Origin: Brevibacterium jeotgali
GTDB taxonomy: Bacteria > Actinomycetota > Actinomycetes > Actinomycetales > Brevibacteriaceae
NCBI RefSeq assembly: GCF_900169175.1
Contig: NZ_FXZM01000006.1
Span: 62,001-126,000 of the forward strand
Reading direction: 5' to 3'
DNA length: 64,000 nt
The position numbers and the translations under genes were made by a program. This document shows, piece after piece, positions 16,241-27,882 of this stretch; position 1 is the first letter of the stretch; every line of letters starts with the position of its first letter. The notes beneath the pieces are model-generated. The model was given only the letters and a program-made list of their open reading frames with translations. It was not told the origin of the DNA and ran no database searches.

Positions 16241-17575
16241 ATGGACGCTGCAGAGATCTCGTCCGGCGACACTGCGTGGGTGCTCACGAGCGCTGCGCTG
16301 GTGCTGCTGATGACGCTGGGGCTGTCGTTCTTCTACGGCGGCATGGTGCGCGCCAAGAGCGTGCTCAATATGGTGATGATGTCGATCGTCTCGATGGGGA
16401 TCGTGGGCGTCGTCTGGGTGCTGTTCGGCTTCTCGATGGTCTTCGGCGATTCCATCGGCGGCTTCGTCGGGAACCCGTTCGACTTCGCCGGCCTCACAGC
16501 ACTGCTGGGAGAGACTGCGGTCGTGGGCACCGTGCCGGCACTGGTCTTCGTCGGGTTCCAGGCCGCGTTCGCGATCATCGCGGTCGCGCTGGTGAGCGGT
16601 GCGGTCGCCGACCGCATGCGGTTCTCCGCCTGGGTGGTGTTCGCCGCGGTCTGGGCCGTGCTCGTCTACTTCCCGGCAGCCCACTGGGTGTTCGCAGTCG
16701 ACGGCCTCGTGTCCGAGTCCGGCGGTTTCATCGCCAATGACTTCGGAGCGATCGACTTCGCGGGCGGAACCGCGATCCATATCAACGCCGGTGCGGCCGC
16801 CCTCGTGCTGGCCGTCATCCTGGGGCCTCGGATCGGGCTGCAGCGCTCGCCCATGCGCCCGCACAGCCTGCCGCTGGTCATGCTGGGTGCCGGCCTCCTG
16901 TGGTTCGGCTGGTTCGGCTTCAATGCAGGATCCGCCCTTGCCGCAGACCACGTCGCGGCGCACGCGTGGGTCACCACGCTCGCGGCGCCGGCCGCCGGCA
17001 TGCTCGCCTGGCTGGTCGTCGAACGCATCCGCGACGGCCGCCCCACGTCACTGGGCGCGGCCTCGGGCGTCGTCGCCGGCCTGGTGGGCATCACGCCCGC
17101 CGCCGCTGCGGTCAGCCCGATGGGCGCACTGGCGATCGGCGCCGTATCCGGTGTCGGATCCGCTCTGGCGATCGGCCTCAAGAAGAAGCTGGGCTATGAC
17201 GACTCGCTCGACGTCGTGGGCGTGCACCTGGTCGCAGGACTCATCGGCACCCTGTCGATCGGATTCCTGGCCGATCCGGATGCCCCGGCCGAATCAGCCG
17301 GGCTGTTGTACGGCGGAGGCTTCGAACTGCTGGGCGTCGAGGCGCTGAGCTCCGTCGTCGTGCTCTGCTACAGCATCATCATGACAACCCTCATCGCGCT
17401 GGTCCTGCGCCGGCTCATGGGCGGGCTGCGGGTCAGCGCTCGTGAGGAGTCCTTCGGCATCGACGTCGCCGCTCACGCGGAGTCCGGCTACGACTACTCG
17501 CAGACGCCGCTCACAGCACCGGGCATCACGCGCAGCGTCGTCATCCCGGCACCGGTGCAGCAGGAGGTGAACTGA
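16241..17575 (+). CDS. amt: Ammonium transporter Amt/AmtB
   Basis: 444 residues with eleven expected membrane helices. The signatures DFAGGTAIHINAGAAALVLA (first pore His) and GVHLVAGLIGT (second pore His) are intact, as are FYGGMVRAKSVLN and FGFNAGSAL. The trimeric channel conducts ammonium/ammonia across the cytoplasmic membrane. The ATG at 16241 is six bases after AAGGAG; the adjacent ATG at 16238 is too close. The PII gene begins one base after the stop, the usual amtB-glnK pairing in which PII plugs the channel when nitrogen is ample. A nitrogen-responsive regulator probably acts through the palindromes upstream. Confidence 0.95.
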   Translation: MDAAEISSGDTAWVLTSAALVLLMTLGLSFFYGGMVRAKSVLNMVMMSIVSMGIVGVVWVLFGFSMVFGDSIGGFVGNPFDFAGLTALLGETAVVGTVPALVFVGFQAAFAIIAVALVSGAVADRMRFSAWVVFAAVWAVLVYFPAAHWVFAVDGLVSESGGFIANDFGAIDFAGGTAIHINAGAAALVLAVILGPRIGLQRSPMRPHSLPLVMLGAGLLWFGWFGFNAGSALAADHVAAHAWVTTLAAPAAGMLAWLVVERIRDGRPTSLGAASGVVAGLVGITPAAAAVSPMGALAIGAVSGVGSALAIGLKKKLGYDDSLDVVGVHLVAGLIGTLSIGFLADPDAPAESAGLLYGGGFELLGVEALSSVVVLCYSIIMTTLIALVLRRLMGGLRVSAREESFGIDVAAHAESGYDYSQTPLTAPGITRSVVIPAPVQQEVN

Positions 17576-17576
17576 C

Positions 17577-17915
17577 ATGAGGCTCATCACCGCCATCCTG
17601 CAGCCGACTGCACTGGACAGCGTCCAGATCGCGCTCGCGCAGCACGGCATCAACGGCATGACCGTCAGCGACTGCTCCGGCTGCGGCCGGCAGAGCGGGC
17701 ACCGCGAGGTCTACCGCGGTGCCGAGGTGACGATCGACTTCATCGGCAAGATCCGCCTCGAGATCCTCGTCGCAGACATCGATGCCGGACCGGTCATCGA
17801 CGTCATCGCGCAGACCGCCCGCACCGGCGAGGTGGGCGACGGCAAGATCTGGTCGACAGCCGTCGACGAGGTTGTCCGCATCCGCACCGGCGACCGCGGG
17901 GACGACGCCCTGTGA
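17577..17915 (+). CDS. glnK: PII nitrogen regulatory protein lacking the modifiable Tyr51
   Basis: 112 residues with the full PII fold: N-terminal MRLITAILQPTALDSVQ, the T-loop CGRQSGHREVYRGAEVTIDF, the B-loop ARTGEVGDGKIW and the C-terminal RIRTGDRGDDAL. PII senses ATP/ADP and 2-oxoglutarate and controls AmtB and nitrogen metabolism. In most bacteria Tyr51, directly after GAE, is uridylylated or, in actinobacteria, adenylylated by GlnD. Here that residue is Val, while Tyr46 remains. No glnD follows; the next gene is convergent. Control by metabolite binding alone is the natural inference. Confidence 0.93.
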   Translation: MRLITAILQPTALDSVQIALAQHGINGMTVSDCSGCGRQSGHREVYRGAEVTIDFIGKIRLEILVADIDAGPVIDVIAQTARTGEVGDGKIWSTAVDEVVRIRTGDRGDDAL

Positions 17916-17926
17916 TCCGCTCCGGT

Positions 17927-18595
17927 TCAGGAGGCGCCGTGCGGATCCGCCGGCTGGTCCTCGGACACGTTCACCGACAGGAAGCGCACAGGCGCATCGA
18001 TGATGCGGGCCGGGCCGTGGATGCCCTCCGCATCGAACAGGATGCCGTCGCCCACCTCCATGCGGAACGTCGTCTCCTGATGCCGGTAGTCCATCGAGCC
18101 CTCGACGACGTACACGAACTCCGACCCCATGTGCTGGAAGAGGGGAAAGGGCTGACTGTCCTCCGTCAGGGTGACCAGCAGCGATTCGAAGAGGCCGTGA
18201 TGTCGGATCACCTGCCCCAGCAGCTGATAGCGGTGTCCCAGGTTGCTGGCGCGCCGCACGGTCTCCGGAGCCTCGCCGGCCTTGGAGAACACGACCTGCG
18301 TCTCGTAGTCGGCCGCACGGAACAGGCTGGTGACCGGGATGCCCAGCGCCTTCGCCAGGGCGTCCACGGTCGCCAGACTGGCGGACGTCTGCGCGTTCTC
18401 GATCTTCGACAGCATCTGCCGACTGACACCCACACGGGCGGCAAGCTCCGACAGGGTGAAGCCCCGTGCATGGCGCATCTGCCGCGTGGTCTCCGCGATC
18501 GACTGCTCAAGAGACTTGGGCGGCGGAGACATCGGTCGTCCGCCTTCGACCTGAGGGCTCAGCTCGTGCCCGGGCGGTTCGTTGTTCGTTGCCAC
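17927..18595 (-). CDS. XRE-family transcriptional regulator with C-terminal cupin
   Basis: About 222 residues. An N-terminal lambda-repressor-type helix-turn-helix (RGFTLSELAARVGVSRQMLSKIENAQTSASL) is followed by a central segment and a cupin_2 barrel (SEFVYVVEGSMDYR, VGDGILFDAEGIHGPARI). Regulators of this layout bind small metabolites or metals in the cupin and often govern amino-acid or polyamine metabolism. The GTG at 18595 has GAAGG upstream; the ATG at 18532, just before the DNA-binding domain, is an alternative. It diverges from gdhA across 277 bp and converges on the PII gene, so it may regulate gdhA. That is inference from position. Confidence 0.85.
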   Translation of the reverse strand: MATNNEPPGHELSPQVEGGRPMSPPPKSLEQSIAETTRQMRHARGFTLSELAARVGVSRQMLSKIENAQTSASLATVDALAKALGIPVTSLFRAADYETQVVFSKAGEAPETVRRASNLGHRYQLLGQVIRHHGLFESLLVTLTEDSQPFPLFQHMGSEFVYVVEGSMDYRHQETTFRMEVGDGILFDAEGIHGPARIIDAPVRFLSVNVSEDQPADPHGAS

Positions 18596-18801
18596 AGATC
18601 CACACCTTCGATTGTCCGCAGCCCGACGGGCTGTCTCTGTCACAGCAATTCCCCTGCGTGCCGTGATCCGCGTCACTCCCCGAGACGGATCGCAGGAGCG
18701 TCTCACGATGCGCGTGTGCACCGATTGTAGTGCGCTCCACCAGCGGTGACGGCATGCCGCTCCCACCCTGCACGGAGCGTACGCACGTGCGTTCCACCAG
18801 G

Positions 18802-20213
<1,412 letters not shown>

Positions 20214-20216
20214 CGC

Positions 20217-20246
20217 GCAGCCGTCTGACAGGCAGCCGTCTGACAG
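20217..20246. repeat. 15-bp tandem direct repeat after gdhA
   Basis: GCAGCCGTCTGACAG occurs twice back to back (20217-20231, 20232-20246), with a partial third copy. It begins three bases after the gdhA stop. Confidence 0.6.
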
Positions 20247-20274
20247 GCGCTGCCTGACAGTCGTCGTCTGAAAC

Positions 20275-20318
20275 GCAGCCGCCGTCATACCCGCACTCCC
20301 GGGCATGGCGGCGGCTGC
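20275..20318 (+). terminator. GC-rich hairpin terminator of gdhA
   Basis: A 14-bp stem (20275-20288 with 20305-20318, one G-T wobble) and a 16-base loop. There is no U-tract, as is common in actinobacteria. Confidence 0.6.
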
Positions 20319-20385
20319 ATGACAGCGGCCGACTGACCCGTCACGGAGGACCTCTCCTCAGTGAGGGGTCCGGAAGATGACACGC

Positions 20386-20395
20386 ATCACACCTG
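20386..20395 (+). promoter_or_regulatory. ATCACACCTG motif upstream of panB
   Basis: The ten bases are shared with the pseudogene copy at similar distance to the start. TAGTCT, about 40 bases before the panB ATG, is a plausible -10. Confidence 0.35.
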
Positions 20396-20454
20396 GCGCG
20401 CCGGTTTTCCTAGTCTGAGTGAGGACACCAGCGACGGCGACCAGGAGGACCACG

Positions 20455-21303
20455 ATGACGGAGCAGACGGCACCCTACGGATCAGGCGGAGCATCGACCC
20501 CCGCACGACGGGCACGCGTGCGGATTCCGCACCTGCAGGCGATGAAGGATCGTGGGGAGAAGTGGTCGATGCTCACGAGCTACGACATGTACACCGCACA
20601 GATCTTCGACGAGGCCGGGATCCCCGTGCTGCTGGTGGGCGACTCGGCGGCGAACAACGTCTACGGGTACACGTCATCACTGCCGGTGACTGTCGACGAG
20701 CTGCTCCCTCTGGTGCGTGCGGTCAGCCGGTCCGTCTCCCGCCCGCTGGTGCTGGCGGACCTGCCGTTCGGGTCGTATCAGGAGTCGCCCGAGCAGGCCT
20801 TCCGGACAGCGGCTCGCTTCATGAAGGAGGCAGGTGCCCACGCGGTGAAGCTGGAGGGCGGACTGGAGATGGTTCCGCAGGTGGAGAAGCTCACGCGGAA
20901 CGGCATCCCCGTCATGGCGCACATCGGGTTCACTCCACAGGCGGAGCACCAGCTGGGCGGCTACCGGGTGCAGGGACGCGATGACGCTGCGGACACCCTT
21001 CTCGACGAGGCGAAGGCGCTCGAGGCCGCAGGGGCGTTCGGAATAGTGCTGGAGATGGTGCCGACCGCTGCCGCGCGCCGCATCACGGACGCGGTGTCCA
21101 TCCCCACTGTGGGGATCGGCGCGGGAAAGGACTGCGACGCCCAGGTCCTCGTGTGGCAGGACATGATGGGACTGCGCACCGGGCGGATGCCGCGATTCGT
21201 CAAGCAGTACGCGGACCTCGCGACGGTGATGACCGATGCCGCCCACGCATTCGCGTCGGATGTCGCACAGGGGACGTTCCCCGCGGAGGAGCACTCGTTC
21301 TGA
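20455..21303 (+). CDS. panB: 3-methyl-2-oxobutanoate hydroxymethyltransferase
   Basis: 282 residues, full length. The enzyme transfers a hydroxymethyl group from methylenetetrahydrofolate to 2-oxoisovalerate, giving ketopantoate, the first step of pantothenate and CoA synthesis. Diagnostic sequences are MLTSYDMYTAQIFDEAGIPV, VGDSAANNVYGYTSSLPVT, LPFGSYQESPEQAF, AVKLEGG and PTVGIGAGKDCDAQVLVWQD, carrying the Mg2+ ligands and catalytic Glu. The ATG at 20455 is preceded by AGGAGGACCACG. No panC or panD is adjacent. A decayed second copy lies at 15070-15545. Confidence 0.97.
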   Translation: MTEQTAPYGSGGASTPARRARVRIPHLQAMKDRGEKWSMLTSYDMYTAQIFDEAGIPVLLVGDSAANNVYGYTSSLPVTVDELLPLVRAVSRSVSRPLVLADLPFGSYQESPEQAFRTAARFMKEAGAHAVKLEGGLEMVPQVEKLTRNGIPVMAHIGFTPQAEHQLGGYRVQGRDDAADTLLDEAKALEAAGAFGIVLEMVPTAAARRITDAVSIPTVGIGAGKDCDAQVLVWQDMMGLRTGRMPRFVKQYADLATVMTDAAHAFASDVAQGTFPAEEHSF

Positions 21304-21402
21304 TCGACAGCCCCGCGTGGAGCTGGAACGCTGCACCAGTCCCCGGCCCGCAGGTGAGGTCCCTGGATCTCAGGCCAGAGAAGCCTCGGCCAGCTTCCAC
21401 AG

Positions 21403-21438
21403 AAAGGGCCCCGGCCGGTTTCCCGGGCCGAGGCCTTT
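21403..21438. terminator. Bidirectional terminator between panB and tRNA-Ala
   Basis: An inverted repeat running from AAAGGG to GCCTTT, with A/T bases at both ends, lies between convergent units and would stop both panB and the tRNA transcript. Confidence 0.55.
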
Positions 21439-21475
21439 CATCTACAACGAGCCACTGTCTCACGAGTTTCTCGAG

Positions 21476-21548
21476 TGGAGGTAAGGGGACTCGAACCCCT
21501 AACCCTCTGCTTGCAAAGCAGATGCGCTACCAATTGCGCCATACCCCC
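21476..21548 (-). tRNA. tRNA-Ala (anticodon TGC)
   Basis: A 73-base cloverleaf on the minus strand: acceptor stem GGGGGTA paired with TACCTCC, D-arm, anticodon loop containing TGC within CTGCTTTGCAAGCAG, and T-arm GGTTCGAGTCC. The discriminator is A and CCA is not encoded. Confidence 0.97.
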
Positions 21549-21563
21549 GTGCTGCATCACATC

Positions 21564-21683
21564 CTACACCTGATCGGTGTACTGTGCCCACTGCTCCTGC
21601 CTGCCGCGATTGCGGCTGCGGAGGACTCCCAGAGTCCCCGCTGCAAGTGCAGCGGATCCCAGAAGAGCGAACCATTTCTTCAC
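21564..21683 (-). CDS. DLW-39-like 39-residue protein
   Basis: A GTG at 21683, six bases after GGAGGAG, opens MKKWFALLGSAALAAGTLGV and the frame ends RQEQWAQYTDQV after 39 codons. Size, a hydrophobic N-terminal helix, a basic middle, a Trp in a polar tail and the position between gyrA and the tRNA genes all fit the actinobacterial DLW-39 family, whose function is unknown. The signature DLW reads EQW here. The gene sits between tRNA-Ile and tRNA-Ala on the same strand and may share their transcript. Confidence 0.8.
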   Translation of the reverse strand: MKKWFALLGSAALAAGTLGVLRSRNRGRQEQWAQYTDQV

Positions 21684-21707
21684 GGCACTCTCCTCCAGAT
21701 TGATGCG

Positions 21708-21781
21708 TGGGCCTAAGAGGACTTGAACCTCTGACCTCTTCGTTATCAGCGAAGCGCTCTAACCGCCTGAGCTATAGGCCC
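21708..21781 (-). tRNA. tRNA-Ile (anticodon GAT)
   Basis: A 74-base cloverleaf on the minus strand: acceptor GGGCCTA paired with TAGGCCC, anticodon GAT within CTTCGCTGATAACGAAG, and T-arm GGTTCAAGTCC. CCA is not encoded. Confidence 0.97.
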
Positions 21782-21835
21782 GTGGGTTCTTGCGAACCGA
21801 GAAGCAACTATACCGACCTCACCCCGCAGAACAAA

Positions 21836-21875
21836 ATCGGCCGGAGCGCGCCTTCCGAGGCATGCTCCGGCCGAT
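21836..21875 (-). terminator. Rho-independent terminator of the gyrB-gyrA-DUF3566 operon
   Basis: A perfect 12-bp stem ATCGGCCGGAGC/GCTCCGGCCGAT with a 16-base loop. On the minus strand it is followed by TTTTG, 14 bases past the DUF3566 stop. Confidence 0.8.
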
Positions 21876-21888
21876 CTGTCGGGCAGGC

Positions 21889-22893
21889 TCAGTCGTCCGT
21901 GAGGGTGAGGTGGAAGCCGCCCACGATCGATGCTCCGATGTTGTAGAGGAACGCGAACAGGGTCGACAGCGCCGTCATGAGCACGATGTTGACGAGAGCC
22001 AGGACGAACGCCGTCGCCATGACCCGTCCCAGGCTCACGAGTGCCAGCAGCTGGTCCGCGCTCTCTGCACCGGCGATCTCCGACAGAGTCGATTCGATGG
22101 TGCCCATGACACCGGTGGCCTGCAGCACGAGCCACAGCACGAGAGTGGCCACCAGCATCGCGATCGCGATCGCGAGCGACAGGAGGAACGACATCTTCAT
22201 GACCGACCACGGATCGATGCTCGCGATCGTGAGACGGACGGTGCGGGGTCCCTTCTTGGACTTCCCGCTCATCTTGACGCCGCCCGACGTGGCCTTCACC
22301 CCGCCGGCGTCGGACGCACCGGAACCAGCCGGGCCGGTGCCCGAGGAGTGGCCCATCCCCGCAACCGGGCTCGAGGCTGCTGCCGCACTGTGGTCCGGGC
22401 TCGAGACCGCCGGCTGCGCCCGGGTCTCAGCACCGCTGGCGGAGAGTCTCGTGCCCTGGGACGCAGAGCTCACCCGCGTCGGTGCCCCACCACTGCTGTG
22501 CGGGCCCGTTCCGTCCGCCCGCGGAGACCAGTCCGCAGCACCCCCACTCGAGGCCGCGCCCCCTGCCGAGGCGGCACCCCCCGTCGAGGTGCCGCCGGAC
22601 TGTGTGCCCCCCGGCTGCGTGCCCCCCGGCTGCGAGGCCCCCGCCTGCGAGGCCCCCGGCTGTGACCCGCCGGACTGCGAGCCACCGGCCGGTGTCCCGC
22701 CGCCGCTGCCCTGAGCGGAAGCAGTCGTACCGGCACTGCCGGTCGCTCCGCTGCCCGCACCCGCACTGTCGCCGGGGGCTTCCGCAGGGACTGCGGGCGC
22801 TTCGGCTGCGCCGCCGCTGGCGGTCAGGCGCGTCTTGCCCTTGCCGCTGGAGGTGCGGAGGATCTTCCCCGGCTTCTGCTCGTTGTCACTCAC
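21889..22893 (-). CDS. DUF3566 membrane protein encoded after gyrA
   Basis: 334 residues. The first two thirds are low complexity (Gly/Ser/Ala/Pro with [12 protein letters not shown]-like repeats). The C-terminal part is the DUF3566 domain: [20 protein letters not shown], two membrane helices separated by an extracytoplasmic loop, and [15 protein letters not shown]. The family is almost always encoded beside gyrA in actinobacteria; its role is unknown. The GTG at 22893 overlaps the gyrA stop (GTGA), so translation is coupled to gyrA. A clear terminator follows. Confidence 0.92.
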   Translation of the reverse strand: MSDNEQKPGKILRTSSGKGKTRLTASGGAAEAPAVPAEAPGDSAGAGSGATGSAGTTASAQGSGGGTPAGGSQSGGSQPGASQAGASQPGGTQPGGTQSGGTSTGGAASAGGAASSGGAADWSPRADGTGPHSSGGAPTRVSSASQGTRLSASGAETRAQPAVSSPDHSAAAASSPVAGMGHSSGTGPAGSGASDAGGVKATSGGVKMSGKSKKGPRTVRLTIASIDPWSVMKMSFLLSLAIAIAMLVATLVLWLVLQATGVMGTIESTLSEIAGAESADQLLALVSLGRVMATAFVLALVNIVLMTALSTLFAFLYNIGASIVGGFHLTLTDD

Positions 22894-25532
22894 TGCTGCT
22901 CTTCACCTTCGATGTCGGCGTCCGGCTCGGGCGGAGTCGGATCGGAAAGGTCCGCCTCGACGGCTTCGGCTTCCGCGTCGGAGAGAGGGGCCTCTTCGGC
23001 CTCTGCCTCCACCACTTCCTCCGGGCCGCGCGTGACCGCGATGATGCGATCCTTCGTACCGGGCTTCGCGAAGACGACGCCCATGGTGTTCCGACCCTTG
23101 GCCGGGACTTCGTCGATGTTCGACCGGACCACCTTACCGCGCTCCATGACGACCAGGACCTCTTCGCGCTCGGACACGATCAGCCCACCCACCAGGTCTC
23201 CGCGCTGGTCGGTGATCTTCGCGACCTTGATGCCCATGCCGCCGCGGCCCTGGAGTCGGTACTCCTCGACCGGCGTCCGCTTCGCGAAGCCGGCTTCGGT
23301 CACGACGAACACGTACGTGCCCGGGGTGACCGTGTCCATCGTGAGGAGTTCGTCATCCTCGCGGAAGCGCATTCCGGTGACGCCGGAGGTCGCGCGGCCC
23401 GTCGCACGGATCGTGTCGTCCCCCGCGGAGAACCGGATCGACATGCCCTTGCGGGACACCAGGAGGAGATGATCCTCGCCGTCGACCAGCCGTGCGGAGA
23501 CCAGCTCGTCCGGGTTCCCATCGGCCATCTCCCGCAGATTGACGGCGATGACGCCGCCGGTGCGGTTCGAGTCGTACTCCGCCAGGCGCGTCTTCTTCAC
23601 GAGTCCGGACTTCGTCGCGAGTGCCAGGAACTGCGCCTCGTCGTAGTCCTTGATCGACAGGACCTGGGCGATGCTCTCCCCGGGCTGCAGCGCCAGCAGA
23701 TTCGCCACGTGCTGGCCCTTCGCATCGCGTGAGCCCTCCGGCAGCTCGTACCCCTTCGCACGGTAGACCCGGCCGGTGTTCGTGAAGAACAGGATCCAGT
23801 CGTGCGTCGACGTGACGAAGAACTGATCCACCACGTCGTCGACGCGCAGCTTGGCACCGGTGATGCCCTTGCCGCCGCGATGCTGTGCACGATAGAGGCC
23901 GGACTGGGTCCTCTTGACGTACCCGCCGCGGGTGATCGTGACGACGACCTCCTCCTCGGGGATGAGGTCCTCCATGCTCACATCTCCGTCGAAGCCCGCG
24001 AGGATGCGGGTCCGACGGTCATCGCCGTACTTGTCGACGATCTCCGCGAGCTCCTCGGAGACGATCGCGCGCTGGCGCTCCGGCCTGTCGAGGATGTCCT
24101 TGAAGTCCTTGATCTGCTCCTCGATCTTCTGGGCCTCCTCCTCGATGCGGAGGCGCTCCAGCGCGGCCAGACGACGCAGCTGCAGGTCGAGGATCGCGTT
24201 CGCCTGGATCTCATCGACGTCCAGCAGCTCCATGAGGCCGGTGCGGGCCTCATCGGAGTTCGGGGAGTTCCTGATGAGGGCGATCACTGCATCCAGCGCA
24301 TTCAGGGCCTTGAGATAGCCCCGCAGGATGTGCGCCCGCTCCTCGGCCTTCCGCAGCCGGTAGCGCGTGCGGCGGACGATCACGTCGATCTGGTGCTTGA
24401 CCCACAGCCGCAGGAACGCATCGATCGACAGGGTGCGCGGCACGTTGTCGACGAGCGCCAGCATGTTCGCAGAGAAGTTCTCCTGCAGCTGCGTGTGCTT
24501 GTAGAGGTTGTTGAGGACGACCTTCGCCACCGCATCCCGCTTGAGGACGATGACGAGCCGCTGTCCGGTGCGGCCGGACGACTCATCGCGCATGTCGGCG
24601 ATGCCCGCGACCTTGCCGTCCCGCACGTACGACGCGATCTTCGTCGCGAGCGTGTCCGGGTTGACCATGTAGGGCAGCTCCGTCACGACGAGGCACGTGC
24701 GGCCCTGGATCTCCTCGACCTCGACGACCGCACGCTGCGTGATCGATCCGCGTCCGGTCCGGTAGGCGTCCTCGATGCCCCTGCGGCCCAGGACCGTGGC
24801 ACCGGACGGGAAATCCGGTCCCTTGATGATCCCCAGCATCGCTTCGAGCGCCTCGTCGTTCGACGCCTCCGGGTGCGCGAGCAGCCACTGCGCCCCCTCC
24901 GCCACCTCGCGGAGGTTGTGCGGCGGGATGTTCGTCGCCATCCCCACCGCGATGCCGGACGAACCGTTCACCAGGAGATTCGGGAACCGGGACGGCATGT
25001 ACTCCGGTTCCTGATTGCGACCGTCGTAGTTGTCCTGGAAGTCGACGGTCTCCTCTTCGATGTCCCGGACGATCTCCATCGCGAGCGGAGCCATCTTGCA
25101 CTCCGTGTACCGGGGTGCGGCCGCACCGTCGTCACCGGGCGATCCGAAGTTCCCCTGTCCGGCCACCAGCGGGTAGCGCATGACCCAGCCCTGCACCAGA
25201 CGGACCATCGCGTCGTAGATCGCGGTGTCGCCGTGCGGGTGGTAGTGGCCCATGACGTCGCCCACCACACGGGCGCACTTCGAGAAGCTGCGATCCGGTC
25301 GGTACCCGCCGTCGTACATCGCGTAGAGGATCCTGCGATGCACGGGCTTGAGCCCGTCGCGGACGTCCGGCAGCGCACGGCCCACGATGACGCTCATCGC
25401 GTAGTCGAGGTAGGAGCGCTGCATCTCCATGTTGAGGTCGACCTTGTCGACCCGGTCGATCATCGTGAGGCCGTCGGCCTCCGGCGTCTCCGCCGGTTCC
25501 TGCTCTGGGGTGGGATTCTGCTCGTCTGCCAC
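22890..25532 (-). CDS. gyrA: DNA gyrase subunit A
   Basis: 880 residues. GyrA breaks and rejoins DNA through Tyr142 in [10 protein letters not shown], and the C-terminal beta-pinwheel wraps DNA using the GyrA box QHRGGKG. The quinolone-resistance region reads [10 protein letters not shown] (98-107), with Thr at the position of E. coli Ser83 and Asp at that of Asp87. The start is a GTG at 25532 with only a weak ribosome site. It lies 80 bp after gyrB, and that gap holds a perfect 28-bp palindrome. The long acidic C-terminus (about 45 residues) is typical of actinobacteria. Confidence 0.98.
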   Translation of the reverse strand: MADEQNPTPEQEPAETPEADGLTMIDRVDKVDLNMEMQRSYLDYAMSVIVGRALPDVRDGLKPVHRRILYAMYDGGYRPDRSFSKCARVVGDVMGHYHPHGDTAIYDAMVRLVQGWVMRYPLVAGQGNFGSPGDDGAAAPRYTECKMAPLAMEIVRDIEEETVDFQDNYDGRNQEPEYMPSRFPNLLVNGSSGIAVGMATNIPPHNLREVAEGAQWLLAHPEASNDEALEAMLGIIKGPDFPSGATVLGRRGIEDAYRTGRGSITQRAVVEVEEIQGRTCLVVTELPYMVNPDTLATKIASYVRDGKVAGIADMRDESSGRTGQRLVIVLKRDAVAKVVLNNLYKHTQLQENFSANMLALVDNVPRTLSIDAFLRLWVKHQIDVIVRRTRYRLRKAEERAHILRGYLKALNALDAVIALIRNSPNSDEARTGLMELLDVDEIQANAILDLQLRRLAALERLRIEEEAQKIEEQIKDFKDILDRPERQRAIVSEELAEIVDKYGDDRRTRILAGFDGDVSMEDLIPEEEVVVTITRGGYVKRTQSGLYRAQHRGGKGITGAKLRVDDVVDQFFVTSTHDWILFFTNTGRVYRAKGYELPEGSRDAKGQHVANLLALQPGESIAQVLSIKDYDEAQFLALATKSGLVKKTRLAEYDSNRTGGVIAVNLREMADGNPDELVSARLVDGEDHLLLVSRKGMSIRFSAGDDTIRATGRATSGVTGMRFREDDELLTMDTVTPGTYVFVVTEAGFAKRTPVEEYRLQGRGGMGIKVAKITDQRGDLVGGLIVSEREEVLVVMERGKVVRSNIDEVPAKGRNTMGVVFAKPGTKDRIIAVTRGPEEVVEAEAEEAPLSDAEAEAVEADLSDPTPPEPDADIEGEEQQ

Positions 25533-25575
25533 AGGGGCTCATCTCTCTTCTGTCACGTGCTGGGAAGGAGGCTGC

Positions 25576-25603
25576 TCCCGAGGTCCCGGCCGGGACCTCG
25601 GGA
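25576..25603. repeat. Perfect 28-bp palindrome between gyrB and gyrA
   Basis: The left arm TCCCGAGGTCCCGG is followed with no loop by its exact complement. It begins 10 bases after the gyrB stop. In RNA it would form a very stable hairpin without a U-tract, so it may be an attenuator, processing signal or mRNA stabiliser; as DNA it could bind a dimeric protein. Confidence 0.75.
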
Positions 25604-25612
25604 ACGGTCGCC

Positions 25613-27691
<2,079 letters not shown>

Positions 27692-27824
27692 GCCTGTTGG
27701 AGCACTCTGGGCGCATATCTACAGGCCATAGAAGGCCGATTTCCCGGATGTGCGCACCGGGAGACGAGGGGAATCTCAGCGACGGGGGTCTGAGGGCCTC
27801 AGAGACGATTGTGCGGCCTCCGAA

Positions 27825-27875
27825 GACGACGATGCGGTGGGTGCTCCGTCCGGAGCCGCCCACCGCGTCGTCGTC
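27825..27875 (-). terminator. Long hairpin terminator of cbs-metB
   Basis: A 17-bp stem (27825-27841 with 27859-27875, one wobble) capped by an inner GCTCC/GGAGC stem. It lies just past the metB stop. There is no U-tract. Confidence 0.65.
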
Positions 27876-27882
27876 GAACTGC

